NCBI RefSeq assembly: GCF_902686445.1
Contig: NC_062224.1
Coordinates: 47,863,156-47,927,155, forward strand
DNA: 64,000 bases
Source: Sciurus carolinensis
Lineage: Eukaryota > Chordata > Mammalia > Rodentia > Sciuridae
Direction: 5' to 3'
The notes below the pieces were generated by a model. It was given only the letters and a program-made list of their open reading frames with translations. It did not search any database and was not told the origin of the DNA. Positions 34,973 to 47,139 of this stretch are shown in pieces. Positions within the stretch are counted from its first letter, which is position 1, and every line of letters begins with the position of its first letter. Made by a program: the position numbers and the translations under genes.

Positions 34973-35348
34973 GTAAAGGTTAACTGGGGTCCAGTTATAA
35001 GGGTTAAGGGGAAAGTTAATAAAGAGGCAAGCACATAGAATGGCAAAGGGCAAGAAGTGGCTTCCATGGGAAATCCTGTCCGGTTTATTTTCTATTCCGG
35101 GATCATATCAAGTTACCTAGGTTACATAGTATAGTTCGCTTTGCGCATGTGCAGATCACATAACTTTCTTGCTTCTCAGAGTCCACTACTACCAGAGGTT
35201 ATTATAACAAGATAATGTCTCCAGGCCTCAAGGACAGAGGAGTTGCAGAGCATCTCTAAGCCATTCAGAGTGCCTTTTGACGTGAGGCATGTGCTTGACT
35301 CGAAGGACTTTCACTCCTCTGTACACTGACCGATATGAAATCTCTACA
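34973..35348 (-). mobile_element. Betaretroviral 5' LTR
   Basis: Read on the minus strand it starts TGTAGAGATTTC and ends CCTTTACA. An AATAAA occurs within GAAAATAAACCGG on the minus strand. It pairs with 29100-29480. Confidence 0.92.
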
Positions 35349-38300
35349 GATGTAGCAAAGGGATCTTGCTCCAGAAAACTTTAACATGACCCTGAGCCTA
35401 AGAATAAAGAGCTCTCTGTACTTCTGAAAATGTTATTTTTTGAATGAGTATTTAAAAATCTTTGGAAAATGACAAAACTAACAAGTATGTGACTGGGTCA
35501 CCTATTTCATTTTAAGGGAAAAAACCCACAAAACTGTGGAGGCAGAATTTCCTTTGATGTTTCCTCTTGCATCTCCTGTCTACACTCACTATTCAGATAC
35601 CAGTTGTCCAGGACTTCTCCAGAATTCCTGTATGTTCCTGAACTTCCTTACACTGTTTTCAAAACTCACCTTTTCTAAACATCATTCTGAGTTTGTTGTA
35701 ATTTAAGTACTTAATATTACTTACCAAATTTTCAATGCTTTAATTCAAAGAAGGACCGGCAACATTGATTAACTCTATGTCTACCCACATGACACATTAT
35801 GCTATGGACTTATTGGGTACAAGCAATGTGCCCTTTTTATTTCTATGACTGACACTTAGCTCTAAATAGATATTGTTAAAATGAAGGAATGGATAGTAAA
35901 GATTTGAAACTTAAGGCATATGGTACAAGCTTTTCATAGTTTACAAGCATTTGCCTATTCTGACAAAGATTTCTAAACTGCCTACCTAATTGAAGCTCTT
36001 AAAATATTACCACACATCATGGTTAAGGTCAATGCTGTAACCTCTATGAGATAGGTAGTTTGGGAAGTATTTCATTAGTGCTTCTCAAGTTGTATCTCCT
36101 TATCTGATTCATGATAAGCCTTTCTAAACCTTCCATTCATTTTTTAGAAGTAGTTGGGGACAGATAGTATTAGCTGTTCACAAAAATAATCTGACACAGA
36201 GTTATATATGATAATCTTTGGATTTGCTTTTCTCTGAATCAGAGTAACACTGTCTTGTACTGAGTAAAGAGAAAGGGACTGCACAGGTGAAATGCAATTA
36301 ATTGGAATTATTAGTAAATATGGGCATTAAGTGGTTCATGCCTAGTAAAGAGAACAGAGGGATACTCAAATGAAGTACAATCAATTCAGTCACCTCCCCA
36401 TCAATACAGTCATAAAAGATGTTTTACTGTATTGATGGGAAAGGTGTCTGAATTAATTTACAAATGTCCAATTAAGTATAATAAGTAATAGTAAATATTG
36501 CCTATAATTTATTTGAAGTATTTAGGAGATATATTGCCTAAATATGTACATGGGCCATAACTATTCCTTTGTACTTTTCTTAGCATACAAGTGTTTAGAT
36601 TTACTTCATGTGTGTAGAAAGATTATACTGTAAAGGCAAATGCAGAGCATAGACAAACTTTCTTTGTTATAAGGATAGGAAGGAAATGCTTGGAATCTCA
36701 GTGGGAGAAAAGGGGGTTTTACAGGAAAAGAGGCAAGTAGGCAATCTAAAGAGGCTTTTGCAGAAAGAAGTTAAATGTAAAGTGGTTTTGACCAGGAGTT
36801 CCCTGCATAGGTCCAAGGGTATGAGTTGACTGAGCCCATGGACAGGGTGAGAAAGAGATAGAAAATCAAAGAGCTAAAGCTTAGAGTTAGGACTCTGCAA
36901 AAAAAATATTTTTGAAGTGTGAGAGAGACTATGCGAGTTTGAAGAAGGAAGTAGAGAGAGGAGAGGAGAAGCATGCCCAAGGCATAACAAAAATATGGAA
37001 GACAATTCTACCTACTTCCCAGTTTTTCATCTGGTTTGGAAAACAGTCCAGGGCCTTCAAAAGTTGGATGAAGGGAACCCACAGGGAGCCAGCAAGCTTC
37101 CTTTATGAATGCTGACTTTAAGGCTTGCTAGCTACAGCCATGAGAACTGTCTCGGCTTACCCTCTCTGTATCATCTGCTTTCCTCTTTTGCTTTAGACAA
37201 ATCTCTTTGGGTTGCAAGTGACAGAAGCCCAGGGCAAACTAGCTGAAGCAAAAGGGAATCTATTAACTCACAAGACCTAAAAGTTTAGGGTTTGAATGAC
37301 TTCAAACAACTGCATATAGGTGCTCCACTGTTGACTGTTTTCTTTGTTGTGTTCATTCTCGCCCTCATCCATTCAGGTAGTGGAAAGAGTGCCCCAGTAG
37401 ATTTTTATAACCATCAGTCTCAAAATCCATCAGTCTCTCTCTTCTAGTATTCCTGCAAAGGACTGTAATTGATTGGTCTGGGTTTCATGCCCACTTGGCT
37501 GATAGCCCCATAAGAATCACATGGACAACATGAGGTTGTGATTTTCAAAAGAAAAGGTTTGTGGGTGGATTGAAAATGTAAACCCCTGTTCATTATAGCT
37601 TTCTGGGAAAGGATCAGGACTGCACATGGCCTTCAGTCCAACCTCTGGGTGCATAAGAGCTCTTCTACTAAATGCAGTTCATGTGCGCAGCATAGCCAAC
37701 TACAGACAAGGGCTAGGTTTAGAGTCTTCAACTTAAGCCCAGAGATCTTCAACTTAAGAAGAAGGTCTCATGGAAATAATTGCTTGCTTAACCAGTCTCC
37801 CATTTTTTAACAATTCAATCCCATGGCTAAACTTTAAGGTTGACAGATTCACCTCCAAATTTCTGGCTTCAGTCTTCTGACCTAAGGGTCTGTCCGTCTC
37901 TCTGTCTGTCTTAAGGTGACTGGATTTTTCTTATCCCATTCTAAATATTACTTGCTCAGAAGCCTGAAATGGGGGCATTCAAAGAAATTCTAGGACTCCA
38001 ATCTCTGTGTTCAACATGAGAACTGAGGATGCTGCTCATACTGATATGTGGTCATACAAGTGTGCTGATAGTGAAACCTCTAGATGTAGCTACTTTATGC
38101 TAGACTTGGACTAACTTCCATCTCAAAAATTGAGTTCACATTGAGTGAACACAGGGAGCACCTGAGAAGGACGTTCTCACCAAATGTTGATATTTAAAAA
38201 GAGGAATTCTGGGTGAAAAATTCTACTCTCATATTTTAGGATTTTCAAATCTATTTGTTAAAATGTGAAACCCATTTTGTTGATGGAGTAAGTGTGCTCT

Positions 38301-38856
38301 TCTCTGGGGAAACTTGAGAAGTAGACTAATGATATATCTTTCCCCTGCTATGAAGTCTGTATTAGCTTTAGTTTAGAGAGAATCCACTCTGGTTTATCAT
38401 AACCTCCTACCCTATTTTGGAAAGCATTCTCCAGGATACTTAACATTTACTCTGGCAGCAAAGCTGTGGAAAGAAAGGCCTCTGATTAAGTGGGTTTACA
38501 CTAAATATCAGAGAAGAAACCTGGCTGTTTGTCATAGTTTCTGTACATTAATTCTGTGGGGAAATGAGGTAGGGAAGAAGAACACACTCATCCATTCCCT
38601 TTTTCCCCCAGAAGAGATTGTTATTCCACTTCCTTTCCTCTATAGTCAATTAAGAAGCAGATTAATTTAAGAAAATTTAATTAATTTAGGAAAGTTTCCA
38701 GAGTTCCACACAAGTTCTGGGAGCAGGACACAATAATGAGGGGCCGAGCTGTGGGTAAAAACAGTTAATTATGCTCCCTACTCACTGGGAAGTACTACAG
38801 AAGTTTCAAGAAGTGTTACCAGAAAAACTTGTTGTTCATCTACTTAAGAGTCACGC
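35349..38856. other. Unassigned sequence with one hairpin
   Basis: No gene was recognised. A stretch at about 37190-37310 resembles an old medium-reiteration repeat, but I cannot name it. The hairpin at 36383-36454 is listed separately. Open frames (36771-36980, 36912-37115) are short and without domains. Confidence 0.4.
36383..36454. repeat. 72-bp near-perfect hairpin
   Basis: Arm 36383-36410 and arm 36426-36454 are inverted copies of about 28 bases with about three differences, separated by a 15-base loop (cataaaagatgtttt). It is not inside a recognised element. It could be a miniature inverted-repeat transposon or a pre-miRNA-like fold. Confidence 0.9.
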
Positions 38857-39298
38857 TGTATTTTAGTCAGTTTTTTCACTGCTGTGACTAAAGAACCTGA
38901 CCAGAACAACTGTAGAGAAGGAAAATTTTATTTGTGGGCTCATGAATTCAGAGGTCTCAGTCAGAAAGAGTCTGGCTCCATTCCTCCAGAGCTCAAAGTG
39001 AGGCAGAATATCATGGCAGAAGAGTGTGGCAGAGGAAAGTAGCTCACATGATGATCAGAAAGCAGAGAGAGAGACTCCACTTGCCAGATACAAATATGTA
39101 CCCAAAGTCATGCTCCCAATTCACACCTCCTCCAGTCACACCCTACCACTTCAGTTACTACTCAGTTAATCCTTATCAGGGGATTAATTCACTGATTGAG
39201 TTAAGGCTCTCACAACCCAATCATTTATTCTATGAACTTTCTTGCATTGTCTCTCACAGGTGAGCTTTTGGGGGACACCTAACATCCCAACCAAAACA
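38857..39298 (-). mobile_element. MaLR solo LTR, antisense
   Basis: On the plus strand it begins TGTATTTTAGTCAG and ends ACCAAAACA. It is the same family as 25230-25654 and lies in the same orientation. No target duplication was clear. Confidence 0.88.
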
Positions 39299-39849
39299 CC
39301 CTACTTTCCCTCTTTGTGTAGAATCTTTATTTTGTTCTAGTGTGCCTCACCAACCCTATGACTTGAGAAAGGTCACACTTTTCATGCCTCTGGAATAAAT
39401 CCTAATTGATTTATTGTGTCATTGTGTTCTGGTTTTCCTTGATGATTATTGGAGTAGATGTAGGCATGTGTTGCAGTGTTGACCTGTGAGATGTGAGAAG
39501 TTTTCTGGGCTCTTTGAGAAAAGTTTCCTGCCTCTTTTTAACAGGTATAGAGGATAAATGGTCCCTGTCCTTCTGCTTGATGCTATTGTATCTGATTGTG
39601 GTTCTAAATGTGATGCAGCCAGCATGTGACAATGAGGGCTTACCTGAGAACAGGACTTCTCTGAGTGTGGCAGGAAGGGAAGATGGAAACAGTATATGCT
39701 TGATGATGCAGCTGGGTGGGTGTTCTTGTTTGATCACACATATGCAAATTAGTGTTTGTGCATTTGCAGAGTCTTTCTACTAGTCTAACATATATAGATT
39801 ATATCCATCACAAAACTGTCTTATAGGCATGAGTTTCAGGAATAGGAGT
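39299..39849. other. Unassigned sequence
   Basis: Nothing was recognised. The overlapping open frames 39411-39737 (-) and 39493-39783 (+) have no domain and cover the same bases. Confidence 0.4.
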
Positions 39850-40387
39850 TGTAATGGTTAATTTGAATTGTCAACTTGATTGGATTAAGAGATGCCGATG
39901 ATTAAGAGGCTTCTGGGTGTATCCATGAGGGCGTGTCTAGGAATGGTTGGGATGTGGGACAGTGAACTGAATTGCAGACCCTCCCTAAGCGTGGGCAGCA
40001 CTGCCCAATAGGATGGTGGCTTGGATGGAATAAAAGCTGGATGAACAAGGAAGCAGATGCAGATGCAAGCTCGACTCTTCTTGAATGAGTTCTTGATTGC
40101 TGCTTTGATCAGGACTCTTGCTTCTTCACTCTTCCAAAGGGAACTCTGCCAGTCATTCTTCAGGGATTTTCCATAAGCCCTGGTCTAGGATGAGGATAGT
40201 ACTGTTGATCCCTCTTGTTCTGGGTTTCCACCTCTTGGACTGCTGAGCTACTGGTTCTTCCAGCTCTCCAACCTGCAGACAGTCATTGTGGACTATTCAG
40301 CTTCTGGTCATGTAAGCCAATCTAATAAATCCCCTTTTTATAATCATACTTTCTGTTAATTCTGTTCCTCTAGAGAATCCTAATACA
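39850..40387 (+). mobile_element. ERVL-class solo LTR
   Basis: It starts TGTAATGGTTAATTTG and ends CTAATACA. An AATAAA signal lies near 40325. Flanking ggagt and ggggt differ at one base, fitting a 5-bp duplication typical of class III elements. It is the sense counterpart of 2251-2796. Confidence 0.82.
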
Positions 40388-41751
40388 GGGGTGGACAATT
40401 TATTGATTTCATCTCTTTCCAAGTGGAAGAAAAATTGTGACATGGCAAACATTGAGAAGTTCCTCAGTCTTTAATGGTCTTCTGGGTATAGAAAAAAAAA
40501 TACTGTTTATCCCTGAGGGCTATTCCTGATGGTGGTACCTGTCAGACTTGCTCACTACACTGCTTTCCAACTTCCTGTTGCAGCAGGCATTTCCTCAAGC
40601 ATGTTCTAGCCTGCTTCCCTCATGTAAGGCCCTACCTGTTTTCCTAAGAAATTTATCATCCTAAGGAACGAGATTATTTCACTTGGCAATCTTAAATCTT
40701 GGCCTGTGATTTCTGAGCAAAGAACTTACCTATCTCTTAACTACAAGTTCTTTAAACTTCAGAAATTCCAGAAATGTGGACATTTTGGGGGGATCATTAT
40801 TCTGCCTATCACAAATACCTTTGTGGTCTTCATTTACACCTTTTTTAAAAAGTCATTCAAAGATTTATCCATTTAATAAACATTTGAGAACTTGCTATGG
40901 AACTAAAATTTAGTAATATCTTTCTTATAAAATGTCATAATTTCAGCATTCAATTTAATACAATCACCTAATAAAATAGATACTCTTAGTTATTCTGTTT
41001 TATTCTGTTGCAGAGATTCTAGGGAGCTTCTTCATTTTGCACTTCAAATGCAGACATTGAGAGAAAGGATGAGGTAAAACAGTGATGTGGGAGGGGGCTG
41101 CAGTGGAGGGATGACCCATAAACAATTTAAGGTTGCAAGGGTGGTACAAAATTTTTCTGTGTGTATGTATGTGTATGTGTGTGTATTTACTTCATAGATG
41201 GGTAACTGGGAGTTTCCAGAGGTAAATATACTCTTACTCAGATACACAACTAGAAAGACATGGAGAATGCAAATTGCAATTTTCTGACTTGCCTAATATT
41301 CTTTCCTATATATTAGTGGATGTATTCTGGGAAGTGCTTCCTTAATGTAGAAAGATTATAAATCATATTTTTTAATTTCATACTACCTCACAGATATGCA
41401 AAAGGAAATAGGAGTGAAGCTTTTCATAGAATTTCAACTGAAGACAGAAAATATAATAATGGGTGACAAAAACCTTTACTGCATCCATATTTTGTTCTTC
41501 TTGCCTTAAGAATTCAGAAGCCAGGACTTTGGTGGGAATTATCCACTATGGAGGCCAGGAGAAAGGGCAGCAGAAGAATTTATACCATTTGGAGGTAAGG
41601 ATATGTGATCTCATGAGTCAAGTGAATATTTTTGAGGGGATCTGGGCTTGAATGAACTGGACCTGTCCCTCTCCAGAGGGCAACGGGACCTCAGCAGAAA
41701 AAGGTTGTGTGGAGTGAGTCACAAAACAGGTCTTACTTCAAGTCAGTTGGG
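40388..41751. other. Unassigned sequence
   Basis: No gene was recognised. A short TG-rich run lies at about 41156-41186. Confidence 0.4.
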
Positions 41752-42479
41752 CAGTGATGAGGCTAGCAAGATGGCAGAGTAGAAGGTTCCCTACTCTGAT
41801 TTCTCCACAGAAACACCAATTAACAACTATCCATGGGTGAGAGTCCCTTTGGAGAGTTCCAGAACCCAACAAAGAGGTTACAACACTCCAGCAGAGCACA
41901 AAAACTGAGGAAAACTGCATTAAAAAGGACAAGAAAAAAGTTTCATTTTGCCCATGTCTGGAGTGCCAAGGGTACCCCCAGCCCACACTTCATTTAATGG
42001 ATAAAGAGACAAGGTGAATGTCCAATTTACTCAGAATTTTGAGGTGCTGCCTGAGACACCCACTTCTGTCTAACCTCACATGGAGCACTGAAGGAATTAG
42101 CATGTCTAGGCCAACTAGGGACAACTAGGAACAAGGAAAGAGGGTAGAGGTTTTCAGTGGCTACTGTGTATGGATCTCAGCAATAGTCCATAACCATAGT
42201 CAATGACCCTGCCTGACTATGGCCCCTGCCAGTGACCTCACCTGACTGTGGAGCCAAGCCACCTGGCCCTACCTGAGTGTAGATTCAAGCTATCCAGGCC
42301 CTGCACAGCCCTGGAGCACCATCCCACCAGAAGCCTTGCCAAGGCACCAAGTCAACTGACCCTGCCTCATTACAAAGCACAAGCAGCAGCCTCATCTGAC
42401 CATGAACTCTGAAGATTCTGAGAGCAAGACCTGCCAGTCCACAGATGACACCAGTTGAAGCCCCCACACTCCCAGAATC
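41752..42479 (+). mobile_element. L1 5' UTR, sense
   Basis: It begins around GCAAGATGGCAGAGTAGAAGG, the recognisable start of an L1 5' UTR, followed by the CACAGAAACACCAATTAACA stretch. It is the 5' end of the L1 whose later parts reach to 50420. Confidence 0.75.
42052..42094 (+). repeat. Direct repeat copy 1 (L1 5' UTR)
   Basis: These 43 bases, starting TGAGACACCCACTTCTGTCT, recur at 44934-44976 with one mismatch. Confidence 0.95.
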
Positions 42480-43512
42480 CCAGACTGGATGACTGCTGAA
42501 GGTTTCCTCTGCTGAAGTCAGCCTTAAAGGCTACAAGGGGTGACTAATTCTTCAAATGCACTGCAGCCCATGAATCAAGGATTAATTTCAGATTTTATCT
42601 CATTATTTAAGAAATATATTTTGTAAGAGTAGAGCTGCCATTGATAATGATTCCTCTGATGGATCCAGGCAAGTAAACTGAGAACCTTCTGGGAAGGATT
42701 AAGCATTTTGTATGCCACTAAGAATATTCATGTTTTGTGTAAGGAAGTCACAATATCACCTTTAAGGGGACTTTGGAAGATGATGTTTGCAACCCTCATG
42801 GATGACTCTGAGGGCATGGATGACATCCTCATGGATGACTTCAGTAGAGGAAATCATTGCAGATATGTAGAAATAGCAAGATAACTGAAACTAGAGTCTG
42901 AAGTTGTGGTTGAATTGCTGCAGTTTCATGATCAAACTGTAACAGGTATGGGGTTTCTTCGTGAGATGGAATCTGCTCCTTGTGAGGATGCTGTGAACAT
43001 TGTTGAAATGGCAACAAAGGATTTAGAACATTCAACTTAGATAAAGTAGCAGTAGTATTTGAAAGGATTGATTCCAATTTTCAAAGAAGTCTACTTTGGG
43101 TAAAATGTCATTAAACAGCATCACATGCTTCAGGGAAACCTTTTAGGAAAGGAAGAATTCATCATACAAACTTCCTTATTGTCTTATTTTAAGTAAACAT
43201 CACAGTCATCTCAACCTTCAGTAACTACCACCTGACCAGCCAGAAGCCATTAACACAGGCAAGAACCTTTGACAACAAAACAATTACAACTTGCTGAAAG
43301 TTCAAATGACTGTGAGCATTGCTTAGCAATACATCTTAACTGAAGTATGTGCATTATTTTTTTAGACATACTACTATCACACACTTAAAATAGTTTAGTG
43401 TAAACATAGCTTTTATATGCATTGGGAAATGAAACAAATGTGTGATTCACTTTGGTGAGATATTGCTTTATTGCAGTGGTCTACAACTTAACCTATGATA
43501 TCTCCAAGGTAT
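42480..43512 (+). mobile_element. Tigger1 DNA transposon remnant
   Basis: The sequence matches the C-terminal part of the Tigger1 (pogo/Tc1-mariner superfamily) transposase region and its 3' end, finishing in ATATCTCCAAGGTATGCCT, the terminal-repeat end. Segments like GAAATCATTGCAGATATG and GAACATTGTTGAAATGGC are recognisable. The 5' half with most of the transposase is absent, and no open frame remains. It sits inside the L1. Confidence 0.88.
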
Positions 43513-44249
43513 GCCTAAAAAAATCCATATGCATGCAACATGTACCTACATGTATAAAACAAACATTGACACATCTGAAGGGAGAAATAGACAACAATGT
43601 AATCATAATAGAAGATGTTAATACTCTACATTTAATAATGGATAGATCGCTCAAATAGAAAATCAACAAGAAAACCTTGTTGAACAACACTATAGATCAA
43701 ATGAAAATGTACATAACTTTCTACGAGAGCAGGGTAGAAATCAGTCTTTCAGGTGCACAGGGAATATCCTCTAGGATAGGTCACAAATACAACTTTTAAA
43801 AAACCTTAGAAACAAAATCCTTCCAAGTAACTTTCCCAAACTCAATGAATAAAATTAAAAATCAATAAAAAAAGTAAATCAGGGAAACTCACACACAGAT
43901 GACAATTAAACAATTTCCATGAAAACACGCTAGAGAACAACAATGAATCAAAGAAGAAATCAAAAGGGAAATTATAAGGCATTTCAAGAAAAATGAAAAT
44001 AGAAACACAACACTCCAAAACTTGTGGGAGTCAGCAAAAGTGGTAGTTCAGAGGGAAGTTAATAGTGAAACATGGCTACATTAAAAAGGAAGAAATGTCT
44101 TAAATAAGCAACCTAATTTTACACCTCAAAGAATTAAAAAAAGAACACACTAAGATCAAAGTTATCAAAAAGAAAGAAATAATAAAGATTAGAGCAGAAA
44201 TAAATGAAACAGAATAGAAAAAAATAGATGAAACTAAGAGGTAGTCTAT
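43513..44249 (+). mobile_element. L1 ORF2 fragment, sense
   Basis: A-rich sequence resembles the N-terminal endonuclease-side part of L1 ORF2, continuing the L1 of 41752. Stops are frequent. Confidence 0.7.
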
Positions 44250-44640
44250 TAAAACTTTATTTTAATTGACACATAAAAATTAGACGTATCTGTAGAGTAC
44301 AGTGTGATATTCAGATACATGCATACAAGGTGTAATTCTCAATTAGCATATTCATCACCTCAAAATTTATTATTACTTTTGTGGTAAGATCACTCAAAAT
44401 CCTCTCTTTCAGCTACTTTGAAATGTAAAAGAAATTATTGTTAACAATAGTCACCCTACTGTACTATAGAACACTAGAAGTTATTCTTACTGTAACTCTG
44501 TACCTGACACCAACTTCTCCCTCCTCCCTCCTTTCCACCCTGCCCAGTGCCTGGTGACCACAATTGTACTGTCCACTTCTGTGAGACTAACAACTGTTTT
44601 AGCTTCCACATGTAAGTGAGAAATGCAACATTTACATTTT
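44250..44640 (-). mobile_element. Older L1 3' UTR, antisense
   Basis: This is the reverse complement of an L1 3' UTR of the older mammalian type, with the stretches TAACAATAGTCACCCTACTG and AGAACACTAGAAGTTATTC. It is inserted in the sense L1. Confidence 0.82.
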
Positions 44641-44856
44641 TGTTCCAACTTGTCTATTAGATAAAATAGATAAAACTTTTCTTAGTTAGATTAAGGAAAA
44701 AGTGAAGTCTCAAATAAGTAAAGTGAAATATGAAAGAGGAGATATTATAACCAAATCCACAAAAAATTCAAAAAAAGATTATAAGGGACATGTGAACAAA
44801 TGGGACGGCTTAGAAGAAAAAGAAAAATTCCTCAAAACATACAACTTACAAGACAG
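44641..44856 (+). mobile_element. L1 ORF2 fragment, sense
   Basis: This is a short continuation of the sense L1 between the antisense L1 and the solo LTR. An A-rich frame at 44702-44956 starts here but runs into the LTR, and it is not a gene. Confidence 0.65.
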
Positions 44857-45266
44857 TGTAAGGAATCCCACGAAAACCATGCTGGACACAGGAAATCACA
44901 TAAGGGAGTTTATTAAGCAAACAAAGTGCACTTATGAGACACCCATTTCTGTCTAACCTCACATGGAGCACTGAAGGGTGAGAGAGAAAATGAGAGGAAA
45001 AGAAAGGGAAAGAGAAAGGACATGCACTAGAGAGAGTGTGAAAAGTGAGGAGGAGAAAGAAAGTGAGTTGGGGGAGAGAAAACAAGACAGAAAAGATGGC
45101 AGTGAAGGGATCCCGCAGGGCTAACAGGGGACCAATAACGGAGAAGGATACTTGCAAGCTGACTGATGAACCAATAGCTAGCTAGGATGTTCACAGACTG
45201 ACAGTAGTTGGGAGGCAGGGAAATGGCTGCAACGAAAGGGTGGGGAGAGCAGCTTTGTACATTACA
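44857..45266 (-). mobile_element. Solo LTR, His-primed ERV family, antisense
   Basis: On the plus strand it starts TGTAAGGAATCCC and ends TACATTACA, the reverse complement of the LTR at 9976-10360. Flanks gacag and gacaa differ at one base, fitting a 5-bp duplication. A 43-bp patch at 44934-44976 does not belong to the family; it matches the L1 5' UTR at 42052-42094. Confidence 0.87.
44934..44976 (+). repeat. Direct repeat copy 2 (patch in solo LTR)
   Basis: This segment replaces roughly 15-20 bases that the sister LTR at 9976-10360 has at this place. It differs from 42052-42094 at one base. Confidence 0.93.
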
Positions 45267-46671
45267 GACAAAATCAAGAAAAAATAGAAAGCCTCACCCA
45301 ACAATAATTAATGAGATTGACTCAGTAATCAAAAACCACATTAAAAAAATCAGGATCAGACAGCTTCACAAGTGAATTCTATTAAACATATAAAGAAGAA
45401 TTAATAAATAAAATTTCTTGTTAAAATTTTACCCAAAGCAAAAAAAAAAAAAAAAAAAAAGCAAAAAAGCATACTTCCAAACTCATTTTATAAAGCCAAT
45501 ACCTTTCTAATTCCAAAACCAGTCAAAGACCCCACAAGAAAGAAATCTCCAGGCCAGCATCCTCCATGAACATGGGTATAATAATCTTCAAAAACCATTA
45601 GCAAACTGAATTAACAGAATAAAGGACAAAAATCACACAATCATCTTAATAGCTCCAGAAATAGCCCTTTGGCAAAATTCAATACCTTTTCATGATTACT
45701 CTCAGCAAATCAGGTATCAAAAGAATTTACCTTAACACAGTTAATACCATGCATGAAAGGCCACAGATAACATCATACTCAAGGATTAAAAATTGCTAGT
45801 GTGCCCTCTACCATCCTGAACAAGTCAGGGATGCTCTCTCTTGCCACTTTGACTCACAGAAGGTCTACCAGATGTTCTCTTCAGAAAAATTAGGCAAGCA
45901 AAAGAAATAGCAGGAATCCAAATCAGAAAAGAAATAAAATTGAATCTGTTTGCTAATGATGTGGTTTTAGGTGTAGAAAGCCCTAAAGATTCAACAGAAT
46001 ACATGAATTCAGTTACAGGATACAACATCGAAAATGAGTAGTGTTTCTAAGCACTATTAATGAACTATCTGAAAAAGAAAGCAAAAAAGTGATCCCATTT
46101 GTGATAGCATGAAAAAGGAAACCAAGGAGGTAAAAGATTTGCACACCGAAAACAATAAAACACTAAAAGAAGAAATTTAAAAAGACAAATAAATGCAAAC
46201 ACCTCTCAAGTACATGGACTGATATTATCAAAACACTCATACTAACCAAGTGATTTACAGATTCAATGCAATCCCTTCCAAAAGACCAAAGATATTAATA
46301 CCAAAGATATTTTTATAGAAATAAAAATTCCTAAAATCCATAATGAACCAGAAAAGACTCTGAATAGCTCAAGAAATTTTTGAGCAGTAATGAAAAGACT
46401 GGAGACCTCATGTTTCTTGATTGCAAGTTTTTTTATAAAGTTCAGAAATCAAAACCATTATAAAGTATAGTAATCAAACCTCATGCCAATGATATAAAAA
46501 CAGATATCCCAACCCATGGAACAGGATAGAGAATCCAGAAATAAACTTTAAAATGCCCAATCAATTGATTTTTGAAAAAGATGCCAAAAATATACAATGG
46601 GTAAGGAAAAGTCCCTTTGATAATGATGGTGGGAAAGTTGGATATCTACATTCAAAATATAAGTAGACCCT
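45267..46671 (+). mobile_element. L1 ORF2 fragment, sense
   Basis: This resembles L1 ORF2 reverse-transcriptase-side sequence, including GAACAAGTCAGGGATGCTCTC. There is a poly-A run near 45439-45460. No frame survives. It continues on the other side of the MaLR provirus. Confidence 0.75.
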
Positions 46672-47139
46672 TGTTATGGTGCATATATCAGATGTCCCCC
46701 AAAAGCTCATGTGAGAGACAATGCAAGAACATTTAGAGGTGAAATAACTGGGTTATTAAGAGTCTTCACCTAATCGGTGCATTAATCCTCTTATAGGGAT
46801 TAACTGGGTGGTAACTGTTGGCAGGTAGGGTGTGGCCAAAGGAACTGGGTCACTGGGGATGTGCCTTTTAGGTCCTGGTGAAGAGTGTGCTCGCTCGCTC
46901 TCGCTCTCTCCTTCCCTCCTTCCCTCTTTCCCTTGCCTTCCTGGAAATGTCCCCAGTTGCTTTCCTCCAACACATGCTTCCGCCATGATATTCTGCCACA
47001 TCTCAGACCCTGAGGAATGGAGTAAATCATCTATGGACTGAGACCTCTTTGAAACTGGGAGACCCCAAATAAACTTTTCCTCCTCTAAGTTGTTCTTGTC
47101 AGGTCTTTGGTCACATAGGCTAAAAATATGACTAAAACA
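46672..47139 (+). mobile_element. MaLR 5' LTR
   Basis: It starts TGTTATGGTGCATA and ends GACTAAAACA. An AATAAACTTTTCC polyadenylation region lies near 47070. A pyrimidine-rich simple stretch occurs at about 46885-46935. Confidence 0.9.

Larger units (their letters stand above)
29100..35348 (-). mobile_element. Betaretrovirus-like provirus (Lys3-primed)
   Basis: Paired LTRs at 29100-29480 and 34973-35348 enclose gag, dUTPase, protease, pol and a vestige of env, all on the minus strand. Flanking ggtgta and gatgta differ at one base, fitting a 6-bp duplication. A tRNA-Lys3-like primer site adjoins the 5' LTR. By eye the two LTRs differ at roughly 35 positions plus a small gap, so it is an old insertion. 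Its total length of about 6.2 kb is short for the group because env is almost all missing. Confidence 0.92.
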
